Positions 45,982 to 54,175 of a DNA stretch of 64,000 bases are shown here, piece after piece. Under the pieces are notes generated by a model. It had not been told where the DNA came from. It did not search any database and worked only from the letters and a program-made list of their open reading frames with translations. Source of the stretch: JANQOH01 sp965243325. Lineage in GTDB: Bacteria > Pseudomonadota > Alphaproteobacteria > UBA7887. The position numbers and the translations under genes were made by a program. Within the stretch, counting starts at the first letter, position 1. Every line of letters begins with the position of its first letter. The stretch lies in contig CBDEUQ010000003.1 of the NCBI GenBank assembly GCA_965243325.1, positions 1,984,001 through 2,048,000 on the forward strand, given 5' to 3'.

Positions 45982-46527
45982 GAACGAGCTATGGAACTGG
46001 AGATAGCCGATCCAAGTTTCGGACGGCCGGGAGGATCTCAATTGGGTGCTGGTGACGGGGAAACGGCCGCGGAGGACACCACTGGGCAGGGACAGGAAGA
46101 TGAAGGGAATGGCCGGCTCGGAGAAGCGGGAAGCGGACACTCTCCGTTTGAACCGGACCCTACGCGCAATAGGCCCAAACCCGGCCCAATCTCTTCCGAA
46201 TCAGCTAGACCGCCGGGACGTGCTAAGGAACAGTCCGGTTCATCGGGCTCGGGTGGGGGCGACAGCTTTAGACGCAAACCCGATCTCGAAAAGCAACACA
46301 TTGAGGAGCTAAAGCGCAGCCACTATGCCAGCCATTGCCAGATGTGCTTGTGCGAACGTTCGCCTCAAGAGTTAGCTCCAGCTGGCAGCTACATTGAGGC
46401 AGAAGAAGTACGTCAGAGCGTTGTGCATGCGCACCATACCGATTTAGTGTCGGCCGGCGGCGCACGTCACGCCGGCAACATTATTCTACTGTGCAAGTTA
46501 CATCACGACAACTACGGAAGGCAATTC
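45982..46527 (+). pseudogene. Linker and HNH-nuclease part of the fusion
   Basis: 182 codons in frame with the ATPase part. The first 100 are low-complexity, acidic then Pro/Ser/Gly-rich, a flexible linker. Then HYASHCQMCLC (zinc Cys pair), VVHAHHTDL (first catalytic His pair, fused positions about 1325-1328), GNIILLCKLHHDNYG with the Asn and final His pair: a complete HNH/McrA-type core. It ends at the IS256 target duplication. An ATG at 45991 could start a separate protein, but it has no ribosome-binding site and the frame continues seamlessly upstream. Confidence 0.88.
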
Positions 46528-47807
46528 GGTGACGTAAGAATTTATGTGTCAGGTGGGAAGGGGGTACTCCCTGTGGTGACGACAACCACAAACAGGAGCA
46601 CCCCGCATGTCCCAGCAAGCTGCGACGATCATGAGCCTACCCCAGGCCTTTGAGGTGGTGAAGGAGATGCAGGCAGGCGGACTGGACTGGGGCGAGGGCT
46701 ACCGCCCGCTCGGCCGCCAGGCGCTGGCCGAGATCATCGAGGGCCGGATGGCCGAGGCGGTGGATCGCTGGCTCGACAACCTCGACGCCGGCGCGATGCG
46801 CGACCGGCGCAACGGGACCTACCGCCGCTGCCTGCTGAGCGAGCTCGGCGACATCGAGCTCAACGTGCCGCGCACCCGGCACTTCTGCCCGACCGGGGTT
46901 GTGAAGAGCTACGCAAGGCGCGCGCCGGAGATCGACCGTGCCATCCTGGCCGGCTTCGTGCTGGGGCTTTCGACGCGCAAGGTGGGCGAGGTCCTGCTGG
47001 CCCTGCTCGGGCGCCCGGTCTCGGCCGCGACGGTGAGCCGGGTCTCCAAGACGCTCGACATGGCGGTCGAGGCCTTCCACCGCAGGCCGCTGAAGAACGC
47101 CTACAAGGCGCTGATGCTCGACGGCGTGGTGCTGGCCCGCAAGACCGGCGCCGGCGCGCTCAGGAGGCCGGTCCTGGTGGCGCTCGGCATCCGCCCCGAC
47201 GGCAAGAAGGAGATCATCGACTTCCATCTCGCCGTCAGCGAAGGCGCCCGCGAGTGGGAAGTGTTCCTCAACCGGCTGTACCACCGCGGGCTCACCGGCG
47301 AAGGCCTTGAGATGATCTGCGTCGATGGCGGCAAGGGCCTGCTGGCTGCCTTGCCGTTCGTCTATCCCGGCATCCCGGTTCAGAGGTGCTGGGCGCACAA
47401 GATGCGCAACATCCTCAACAAGGTCCGCAAGGCCGACCAGGAGGCCGTCAAGGCCGATGTCCACGCCGTCATGAATGCAAAGAGCCGCCGCAAGGCCCAG
47501 AGCGCCGCCCGACGCTTCGCCGACCGCTGGCAAAGCACCTACCCCAAGGCCGTCGCCTGCCTGCGCAGCGATCTCGACGAGCTGCTCACCTGCTTCCGCT
47601 ACCGGACCCTCGATGAGCGAAAGCGGGTCAGGACCACCAACGCCATCGAACGAAGGTTCCGGGAGGTCCGCAGACGAACCCGGCCCATGGGAACCTTCCA
47701 GGACCGGACCTCAATGGACCGCGTCCTCTACGCGGTATTCATCCACGAAAACAAGTCTCAGGGAATCAGCACCCCCGTCTCCCTGACACATAACTCTTGA
47801 CGTTACC
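46528..47807 (+). mobile_element. IS256-family insertion sequence
   Basis: 1280 bp flanked by 8-bp direct repeats GGCAATTC at 46520-46527 and 47808-47815. Terminal inverted repeats of 26 bp (46528-46553 against 47782-47807) match at 21 positions, sharing the inner block TTATGTGTCAGG. A complete element by structure. It interrupts the HNH region immediately after the last catalytic His. Confidence 0.95.
46607..47800 (+). CDS. IS256-family (Mutator-like) transposase
   Basis: 397 residues, intact. DDE elements: KALMLDGVVLARKTG (about 168), MICVDGGKGLLAAL (about 238-251) with the VQRCWAHKMRNILNKV signature (about 260-275), and RTTNAIERRFREVRRRT (about 345-361) with the Glu. The stop lies in the right terminal repeat. 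AACAGGAGCACC precedes the ATG. Confidence 0.95.
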   Translation: MSQQAATIMSLPQAFEVVKEMQAGGLDWGEGYRPLGRQALAEIIEGRMAEAVDRWLDNLDAGAMRDRRNGTYRRCLLSELGDIELNVPRTRHFCPTGVVKSYARRAPEIDRAILAGFVLGLSTRKVGEVLLALLGRPVSAATVSRVSKTLDMAVEAFHRRPLKNAYKALMLDGVVLARKTGAGALRRPVLVALGIRPDGKKEIIDFHLAVSEGAREWEVFLNRLYHRGLTGEGLEMICVDGGKGLLAALPFVYPGIPVQRCWAHKMRNILNKVRKADQEAVKADVHAVMNAKSRRKAQSAARRFADRWQSTYPKAVACLRSDLDELLTCFRYRTLDERKRVRTTNAIERRFREVRRRTRPMGTFQDRTSMDRVLYAVFIHENKSQGISTPVSLTHNS

Positions 47808-48004
47808 GGCAATTCAGCCGTGCCGGAATAAGTGCGGCTCTTCGGGACAAACCGAAGAGAATGTCGGTCTGCTACGACGGGGATTTGCACGTTAGTGGCC
47901 GGCAAATTAAACTTGAGGTGTCGGGCACGGGAGAGGTCGTGAGACTCTTCTTTACCGAGCACCACATCGCATACTGGTTGTCGCAGGAGTCAGCGTCAAA
48001 TTGA
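47808..48004 (+). pseudogene. C-terminal tail of the interrupted fusion
   Basis: From the right GGCAATTC copy the frame reads SRAGISAALRDKPKRM, then SVCYDGDLHVSGRQIKLEV, VVRLFFTEHHIAYWL and stops at 48004: 62 codons beyond the duplication in the same phase as the HNH part. No start codon context, so untranslated now. The other two frames close within about 10-33 codons. The following 170 bp are AT-richer and hold no gene; a run of eight T near 48150 has no convincing stem. Confidence 0.85.
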
Positions 48005-48177
48005 AATGCGAAGTTTTGCGATCTTACTTTTCCGCGGAACGGCGTGTTGATTGGTTAATTTCGGGAGCGCGAACTCTCGCGCGCGGCGCCGTTGGAGCGT
48101 CACCCTTTGAGATTTTCTGTGCCTTGGTTGGGGGTTGAAGGGTCTCGTTTTTTTTGCAGTTCGCCGCGGCGGTCAGG

Positions 48178-48650
48178 GTTTCGGGGCAGCGAGGCGCCCG
48201 GCCAGCATTCGGATCTCCAGCGTCTCGGTTACCGCTAGCTTGGACAAATGGTCGCGGCGTAGCGCGTAGCGGTCGTCGGCATCGTTCCGCGGATCCGGCT
48301 TCGCCGGCCCGAGGACAGGCTCCCGTGCGCGTGATCGAGAACATGCGGAAGTGCAGCGTCGTTGGGAGCGTATGCACCAACTGCTCCGGCTCGCGCCATT
48401 CCCCGATGCATCCCGCAGGCGCTTTGGCCGGGCCGAGCCGGCCATCCGCGTCCCGCAGGGGCACCATTCCGCCGTTCGACGAAATCAGACCGCCCGGAAA
48501 ATCGGCGCTCATGCTCTTGCGTTTGACGGCTGGCAGATCGAACGGCAGACGAGTACTTCCGTAATGGCGGGCGTGGCGCTCTCGTTGCCGGGGCAGAAGG
48601 TCGCTGGACAACGATTTTCGACCTCATGACAACGACTTACGCCACGTTTA
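48178..48650 (-). pseudogene. IS1380-family transposase remnant, copy 2
   Basis: Minus strand: LPFDLPAVKRKSMSADFPGG then MVPLRDADGRLG, AGCIGEWREPEQLVHTLP and LHFRMFSI in one frame, continuing in another as DADDRYALRRDHLSKLAV, the IS1380 YEDA.D...LR.DP..K.AV motif. Hence at least one frameshift, and the DDE core is gone. The 5' flank (48590-48650) repeats that of copy 1. Same orientation as copy 1. The next 200 bp to 48861 hold no recognised gene. Confidence 0.78.
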
Positions 48651-48861
48651 CCGTTACCTTGACCGACCGTGGCGTATAAGGCGGGCGAACATTCGTTGAC
48701 CCTTAAACTTTACGAGAAAGTCGCCGGAGACCTCATTTCACGGTCTGTGCCGTCTGCGAATTTCCGCAATGGAAATACTAGCCGCCGGAGGCCGGGGATT
48801 CCTCCAACGAAAAGGATTCGAACCCGGCCGGGAGGAAAGTGGCGGCGGGTCTCTTCGGTGT

Positions 48862-49737
48862 TCACGGTCCGTCTTGCTCCTTGTGGAACGTGTAGAGGCG
48901 GGTGAAGTCGGCGCCGGGCATGGCCCGCTTCATGGCGCGCAGGGTCTCGCCGACGGTGCCGCCCACCGGCGCCCGTTGGCCGGCATCCTGGACGGCGGCG
49001 AGGAACAGGTCGACGTCCTTCGACAGCAGGTCGATGGTGAAGCCGGCGTCGAAGGTGCCGGTGGCGACGCGCGTCGGGAACTTGTCGCTGGTCGCCGTGT
49101 TCCGCCCCGTCGACACGTTGAGCACGGCGATCATCGTCTCGAGATCGAGGCCCTGCGCCTCGCCGAACGCCACCGCTTCGGTCGTGGCCGTCATGGAGGC
49201 GGCCGACAACACGTTGTTGAGCAGCTTCATCGCCTGGCCCTGGCCGGGCTCGGCGCCGACGTGGAACAGGTTCCGCGCCATGACGCCGAGCGTTTCCCGG
49301 TGCGCTTCGAAGCGCCCGGCGTCGCCGGAGACCATCATCGCCAGCGTGCCTTCGGCGGCGCCGCGGGTGCCGCCGCTCACCGGCGCGTCGAGGTAGGCGA
49401 TGCCCGCGTCCGCAAGGGCGCGGGCGACCGCCCCTGCCGCCTCCGGCCCGATCGTCGAGTGGTCGGCGAGGCAGCGCGTCCGGCTTCCGGCGGCGGCGGC
49501 GATTTCGCCGACGACCGCCCGGACCGCGGGTCCGTCGGGCAGCGACAGGAGCACGAGGTCGGCGGCGTCGGCGACGGCGGCCGTCGACTCGCACACCCGG
49601 GCGCCCGCCGGCGCCCGCGCGGCGGTGCCGGCGGCGTCGTACACCGCGAGCGCGTATCCGGCGTCGGCGAGGCGGCGCGCCATGCGGCCCCCCATTTCGC
49701 CGAGTCCGACGAACCCGATGACCTCGCTGTCGCTCAT
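48862..49737 (-). CDS. 3-hydroxyisobutyrate/tartronate-semialdehyde-type dehydrogenase
   Basis: 291 residues, beta-hydroxyacid dehydrogenase family. VIGFVGLGEMGGRMARRL nucleotide loop (6-23), DAPVSGGTRGAAEGTL substrate loop (about 117-132), catalytic Lys in GQAMKLLNNVLS (about 165-176) and KDVDLFLAA. Reduces or oxidises a small hydroxy acid with NAD(P). Specific substrate not decidable. First core gene right of the island. Confidence 0.9.
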   Translation of the reverse strand: MSDSEVIGFVGLGEMGGRMARRLADAGYALAVYDAAGTAARAPAGARVCESTAAVADAADLVLLSLPDGPAVRAVVGEIAAAAGSRTRCLADHSTIGPEAAGAVARALADAGIAYLDAPVSGGTRGAAEGTLAMMVSGDAGRFEAHRETLGVMARNLFHVGAEPGQGQAMKLLNNVLSAASMTATTEAVAFGEAQGLDLETMIAVLNVSTGRNTATSDKFPTRVATGTFDAGFTIDLLSKDVDLFLAAVQDAGQRAPVGGTVGETLRAMKRAMPGADFTRLYTFHKEQDGP

Positions 49738-49863
49738 GCGGCCGCACTCCCGGTTGCCCGGCGCGGGGGATTGTCAAGCGGCGCCGGTTGGTTATCGTTC
49801 CGTTTCACCCGAGGCCCAGCGTAGCCAATCGTGCCGGCGGGCCGCAACGCGAGGGAGGCCCAC

Positions 49864-50331
49864 GTGCGCGTGATCGAAAGCTTCGATGCGATGAAGGCCC
49901 TGATCGGCGAGGAGATCGGCGTGAGCCCGTGGGTCGACGTGACCCAGGAGCGGATCGACAAGTTCGCCGAGGCGACGGGCGACTTCCAGTGGATCCACGT
50001 CGACCCCGACCGCGCGGCGCGCGAGCTGCCGGGCGGCAAGACGATCGCGCACGGCTTTCTCACACTCTCGCTGCTGCCGCAGATGGTCTACGAGATCTAC
50101 CGCATCGACGGCGTGGCGCACGGCCTCAACTACGGCAGCAACCGCATCCGCTTCACCTCGCCGGTGCCGGCGGGGAGCCGGCTGCGCGCACGGCTGCGGG
50201 TCAAGCACGCCGAGGACGTCAAGAACAACGGCCTGCGCGTCATCGGCGACGTGACCATAGAACTCGAGGGCTCGAGCCGCCCGGCGTGCGTCGCCGAGAC
50301 CATATCGGTGGTCTACCCGGCGGCGGCGTGA
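49864..50331 (+). CDS. MaoC-family hydratase
   Basis: 155 residues, single hot-dog fold. ITQ-type start ESFDAMKALIGEEIG, then TQERIDKFAEATGDFQWIHV and DPDRA with the hydratase Asp/His, and GKTIAHGFLTLSLLPQM. (R)-specific enoyl-CoA hydratase is the usual activity. GTG 49864 is preceded by GGGAGG; a GTG at 49831 is less likely. Divergent from the dehydrogenase and convergent with the SDR. Confidence 0.9.
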   Translation: MRVIESFDAMKALIGEEIGVSPWVDVTQERIDKFAEATGDFQWIHVDPDRAARELPGGKTIAHGFLTLSLLPQMVYEIYRIDGVAHGLNYGSNRIRFTSPVPAGSRLRARLRVKHAEDVKNNGLRVIGDVTIELEGSSRPACVAETISVVYPAAA

Positions 50332-50344
50332 GGGGCGCGGCGGC

Positions 50345-51145
50345 TCACTTCGCGGTCAGGCCGCCGTCGAGGACGATCTCGGCCCCGGTCATCAGCGACG
50401 AGGCGTCGGAGGCGAGAAAGACGATCGCGCTCGCCACCTCGTCGGCGCGGCCCTTGCGGCCGATCGGCTGAAAGCCGCTCAGGAACGCCTGGGCCCCGTC
50501 GTAGTCCGCGTTCTGGATCTTCATCATCTTGTGCGCGACCTGATTCATCATCTCGGTCTCGATGATCCCCGGATGCACCGAGTTGACGCGGATGTTGTAG
50601 CCGAAATGCGCGCATTCGAGCGCCGCCGACTTGGTCAGCAGGCGCACCCCGCCCTTGGTCGCGCTGTAGCCGGCGCTGAGCGGCGAGCCGACGATGCCGG
50701 CGACCGAGGAGAGGTTCACGATCGATCCGGACGCGCCGCCGGGCGGACACGTCTCCTTCAGCGTCCGCATGGCGTGCTTGACGCCGAGAAACACGCCTTC
50801 GAGGTTGATCGCGGCCTGCCGGCGCCACTCGTCGAGCGTCATCTCCTCGAGCGGTTTCTCGACGAAGATCCCGGCGTTGTTGACGACGACGTGCGGCCCG
50901 TCGTGGCGCGCCGCGGTGTCGGCGAACACGCGCGCCCAGTCCTCCTCCCGCGTCACATCGTGGGCGGCGAACGAGGCGTCGCCGCCGCCGTCGCGGATGC
51001 CCCGGACGGTCGCGGCGCCGGCCTCTTCGAGGACGTCGGTCACCACCACTGCCGCGCCGGCGGCGGCGAGCGCCTTCGCCGTCTCCGCGCCGATCCCGCG
51101 CGCCGCGCCGGTCACGATCGCCGTCCGTCCCGTCAATGCCGCCAT
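50345..51145 (-). CDS. Short-chain dehydrogenase/reductase
   Basis: 266 residues, classical SDR. TGAARGIGAETAKAL (12-26), NNAGIF, Ser in VNLSSVAG, catalytic GYSATKGG with Tyr and Lys, and HPGIIETEM. Intact active site, in contrast to the SDR at 11.5 kb. Likely a hydroxysteroid or 3-oxoacyl reductase; exact substrate unknown. ATG at 51145. Confidence 0.9.
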   Translation of the reverse strand: MAALTGRTAIVTGAARGIGAETAKALAAAGAAVVVTDVLEEAGAATVRGIRDGGGDASFAAHDVTREEDWARVFADTAARHDGPHVVVNNAGIFVEKPLEEMTLDEWRRQAAINLEGVFLGVKHAMRTLKETCPPGGASGSIVNLSSVAGIVGSPLSAGYSATKGGVRLLTKSAALECAHFGYNIRVNSVHPGIIETEMMNQVAHKMMKIQNADYDGAQAFLSGFQPIGRKGRADEVASAIVFLASDASSLMTGAEIVLDGGLTAK

Positions 51146-51251
51146 GAGTCCGCTCCCCGCCGCCCGGCGGCGCGAGCATAGCACGGGCCGCCGATTCGAT
51201 AATCCGCGAAGCCGCGTGTTATGACCGGGCGGCGTGCGACGGGGGGAGTAC

Positions 51252-52556
51252 ATGGCCGACGCGAAGACCGAACCGCGCGTGCCGACAAGCTTCTGGCAGT
51301 ATATCCGCTCGCTCGGCCCGGGGCTGGTGGTCGCCCTGACGTGGCTCGGCGCCGGCGACCTCGTCGATTCCGCCGTCGCGGGCGGCAACTACGGCTACAC
51401 GCTGATGTGGGCGATGGCGTTGGCGCTGTTCGTCCGCTTCGTCTTCGTCTCGATCATCGCCAAGTACCAGCTCTGCAACCAGCACGGCGAGAGCGTGCTC
51501 TCGGGACTGAAGCGGGTGCACGTGGCGATGCCGCTCTTCGTCGCCGTCGTGGCGGTGATCTTCGGCCACATCTACGGCTCGTTCCTGGTGCGCGGCCTCG
51601 GCCTCGCGAGCGAGGCGCTGTTCCGCTTCGGCGACCCGTTCGTGTGGTCGGCGGTCTGGGTGGTGGCGGCGGCGGTGTTCGTGTACCGCGGCCTCTACCG
51701 GCGGCTGGAGGCGGTCTTCTACGTCTTTCTCGCCCTGCTCGGCGTGTCGGTGATCGGCGTCGCCGCGTGGAGCGGCCCCGACCCGGTGGCGGCGGCGAAG
51801 GGCGTGCTGCTTTTCGACGTGCCGGAGCAGCAGGGGTCCTACGGCGCGCTGCTCGTGATCACGTCGCTGATCGGCGCGGTCGGCGGCTCGATCGCCAATC
51901 TGCTCTATCCCTACTTCATCCAGCAGAAGGGGTGGCGCGGGCCGCGCTTCCGCCGCGTCCAGCTTTACGATCTCGCCTTCGGCGTCGGCGTGCTCGTGTT
52001 CCTCAACCTGTCGGTGTGGACCATCGGCGCCGAGGTCCTGCACGCGCGCGGCGAGACGATCGAAAGCCTGGACGACCTCGCCAAGCTGCTGACCATCGCC
52101 CTCGGCGACCTCGGCGCGCCGATCTTCTACGTCGGCGTGTTCGCCGCCGTCTACAGCTCGGTGATCGGCATGGCGATGGGCTTCGGCTATCTCGTCACCG
52201 ACGCGGTACGCGTCCACCGCACGGCCGAGACGCTGCCCGCCGAGCCGTTCGACGCCGGCGCCCGGCCCGTCTACCGGATCGTCGTCGCGTGGTGCCTGTT
52301 CTCGCCGCTGGTATGGAGCCTTCCCGGCGCGCCGGACTTCATCTTCCTCACCATCGTCGGCAACGCGGCGTCGGTGATCGTGCTGCCGATCCTCTGCGGC
52401 GCCCTGTGGATTCTGACCGCGCGCCGAGTGCTCATCGGCGCCGAGTGGCGCAACAGGTGGTGGGAGAACGGCTTCCTCGCGGCGCTGTTCGTGCTGTCGA
52501 TCTGGGGCGCGTGGCAGTCCGTCATCGCCATCGCCGGCGCCGTGGGGTGGGGGTAG
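51252..52556 (+). CDS. Divergent Nramp-like metal ion transporter
   Basis: 434 residues with about 11 membrane helices. LGPGLVVALTWLGAGDLVDS aligns with the first Nramp helix, but the metal-binding DPGN is GAGD; helix 6 has GAVGGSIANLLYPYF where Nramps have MPHN. So it belongs to the outer branches of the Nramp/APC fold, perhaps with other ion specificity. ATG at 51252 preceded by GGGGGGAG. No manganese riboswitch was recognised in the 106 bp upstream. Confidence 0.75.
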   Translation: MADAKTEPRVPTSFWQYIRSLGPGLVVALTWLGAGDLVDSAVAGGNYGYTLMWAMALALFVRFVFVSIIAKYQLCNQHGESVLSGLKRVHVAMPLFVAVVAVIFGHIYGSFLVRGLGLASEALFRFGDPFVWSAVWVVAAAVFVYRGLYRRLEAVFYVFLALLGVSVIGVAAWSGPDPVAAAKGVLLFDVPEQQGSYGALLVITSLIGAVGGSIANLLYPYFIQQKGWRGPRFRRVQLYDLAFGVGVLVFLNLSVWTIGAEVLHARGETIESLDDLAKLLTIALGDLGAPIFYVGVFAAVYSSVIGMAMGFGYLVTDAVRVHRTAETLPAEPFDAGARPVYRIVVAWCLFSPLVWSLPGAPDFIFLTIVGNAASVIVLPILCGALWILTARRVLIGAEWRNRWWENGFLAALFVLSIWGAWQSVIAIAGAVGWG

Positions 52557-52594
52557 GCCCGGGCGGCGTGGCGCTTACGCGGCGCGCCGGGCCT
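52555..52594. terminator. Bidirectional hairpin between convergent genes
   Basis: AGGCCCGG (52555-52562) and CCGGGCCT (52587-52594) pair perfectly over 8 bp with a GC-rich, partly self-complementary interior. It lies between the ends of the Nramp-like and EmrB-like genes. No T-runs. Confidence 0.4.
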
Positions 52595-52630
52595 TGAGCA
52601 AGGGGCCGGGCTGCCCGCGCCCCCGTCGCC

Positions 52631-54157
52631 TCAGCGTGCGCCCGTCGTCGCGCGCCGCGGCATGCGGATGAGGAGCACGAGCGGCATGACGGCGAGGGCG
52701 ACGAGGGTCATCAGCTTGAAGTCGTTGACGTAGGCGATCGCGCCCGCCTGCCGGGTCAGCTCGGCGTTGAGCGCGGCGCGTCCGGCGGCGTCGGCGGCGG
52801 ACCACGGGCCGGGCAGGAGGTCGGCGTCGAACGGCGTGACGTGGGCGCCGAGCTCGGCGCGGTTGATCTGGGTGTAGCGCGTCACCAGCGCCACCAGCAT
52901 GCTGACCGCGACCGAGCTGCCGAGGTTGCGCGCGAGGTTGAACAGGCCCGCCGCCTCCGTGCGGTAGCGGTCGTCGAGCGTCGCGAAGGTGCAGACGTTG
53001 ATCGGCACGAAGTACATGCCGAGGCCGAAGCCCTGCAGCAGCCCGGTCCACACGAGGGTGAAGACGTCGACGTCGGTGTTGAAGCCCGCCATCGCCCACA
53101 TCGACCACGCGATCAGCGCGAGGCCGGCGGCCATGAGGATCCGCATGTCGACGACGCTGCTCAGCCGCGCGACCAGAAGCATCGCCGCCATCGCGCCGAC
53201 ACCGCGCGGCGCGAGCACGACGCCCACGGTGATGACCGGATAGTCCATCAGGTGCTGGAGGAACGGCGGCAGCAGCACGAGGCCGGTAAGCAGCAGCGCG
53301 CCGAAGGCGGCGATGAGGGTAAGTCCGACGAGGACGTTGCGGTCCGCGAAGACGTGCAGGTCGATGAACGGGCGGTGGCGCGTCGTCGCCGTATGGACGA
53401 TGAACATGTAGAAGGCGGCGCCGGCCACGCTCGCCTCGATGACGATCTCGGCGCTGTCGAACCAGTCCTCGAGCTCGCCGCGGTCGAGCATGAGCTGGAA
53501 GCTGCCGATCGCGGTGCCGAGCAGCGCGAAGCCGAACCAGTCGAACCGCCGCAGCCGGTCGCGCGCCGTCTCGGGCACGAAGGCGAGAAGCCCGAGCAGC
53601 GCCAGCACGCCGAACGGCAGGTTGACGAAGAACACCCACCGCCAGTCGTAGACCTCGGTGAGCCAGCCGCCCAGCGTCGGGCCGACGATGGGGCCGATCA
53701 TCACGCCGCTGCTCCAGATCGCCATCGCCGAGCCGTGCTGCTCGCGCGGATAGGTGTCGAGCATGATCGACTGCGAGAGCGGGACGAGGAACGCGCCGCA
53801 CGCCCCCTGGAGGAGGCGGTAGACGACGATCTCCTCGAGCGAGGTGGCGATGCCGCACAGCATCGAGGCGACGGTGAAGCCGGAGATCGCGAACACGAAG
53901 AGGCGCTTGCGGCCGAACCGCCCGGCGAGGAAGCCGGTCGGCGGCATGAAGATCGCCGTCGTCACGATGTAGGAGGTTATCACCCAGGCAATGCGGTCCT
54001 GGGTCGTCAGCAGCGACCCCTGCATGTTGGGCAGCGCGACGTTGGCGATCGTCATGTCGAGCGCCTGCATGATCGTCGCGATCATCACCGTGATTGTGAT
54101 CATGATCCGCCGGGCGCCGAGGGAGCGGGGCGCCGCTCCGGTCGCGGCATCGGCCAT
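52631..54157 (-). CDS. DHA2-family drug efflux permease (EmrB-like)
   Basis: 508 residues with about 14 membrane helices. Motifs: ALDMTIANVALPNMQGSL (helix 1, DHA2 motif D1), WVITSYIVTTAIFMP, GRFGRKRLFVFAISGF (motif A), LLQGACGAFLVPLSQ (motif B-like) and SSGVMIGPIVGPTLGGWLTE (motif C of antiporters). Proton-driven multidrug exporter working with the upstream HlyD-like adaptor 18 bp away. Confidence 0.93.
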   Translation of the reverse strand: MADAATGAAPRSLGARRIMITITVMIATIMQALDMTIANVALPNMQGSLLTTQDRIAWVITSYIVTTAIFMPPTGFLAGRFGRKRLFVFAISGFTVASMLCGIATSLEEIVVYRLLQGACGAFLVPLSQSIMLDTYPREQHGSAMAIWSSGVMIGPIVGPTLGGWLTEVYDWRWVFFVNLPFGVLALLGLLAFVPETARDRLRRFDWFGFALLGTAIGSFQLMLDRGELEDWFDSAEIVIEASVAGAAFYMFIVHTATTRHRPFIDLHVFADRNVLVGLTLIAAFGALLLTGLVLLPPFLQHLMDYPVITVGVVLAPRGVGAMAAMLLVARLSSVVDMRILMAAGLALIAWSMWAMAGFNTDVDVFTLVWTGLLQGFGLGMYFVPINVCTFATLDDRYRTEAAGLFNLARNLGSSVAVSMLVALVTRYTQINRAELGAHVTPFDADLLPGPWSAADAAGRAALNAELTRQAGAIAYVNDFKLMTLVALAVMPLVLLIRMPRRATTGAR

Positions 54158-54175
54158 GGTCGGTCAGCCGCCGGG

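Larger units (their letters stand above)
41305..48004 (+). pseudogene. GHKL-ATPase/HNH-nuclease fusion gene split by two IS elements (reconstructed)
   Basis: Joining 41305-44832, 45982-46527 and 47816-48004 gives one frame of 1420 codons plus stop (1176 + 182 + 62). The joins are set by the TA duplication of IS630 and the GGCAATTC duplication of IS256; both keep phase exactly. Predicted order: Bergerat-fold ATPase (about 35-130), long sacsin-like body (about 130-1175), Gly/Ser/Pro/Glu-rich linker (about 1180-1280), HNH nuclease (about 1290-1360), C-terminal tail. Codon use and GC are clearly lower than the flanks. The fragments are listed separately below. Confidence 0.88.

Noticed and set aside
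45991..46527. Independent HNH gene starting at ATG 45991
   Set aside because: No ribosome-binding site, and removal of the IS630 gives an unbroken frame with the ATPase, so fusion is the simpler reading. Not fully excluded.
48100..48165. Run of eight T as a possible intrinsic terminator for the interrupted gene
   Set aside because: Only 4-bp stems precede it; no stable hairpin.
48808..48830. GGATTCGAACCC, resembling a tRNA T-loop on the minus strand
   Set aside because: The flanking bases do not form the T-stem and no anticodon or acceptor arm can be drawn.
51146..51251. Manganese (yybP-ykoY) riboswitch before the Nramp-like gene
   Set aside because: The leader is short and lacks the conserved loop sequences.
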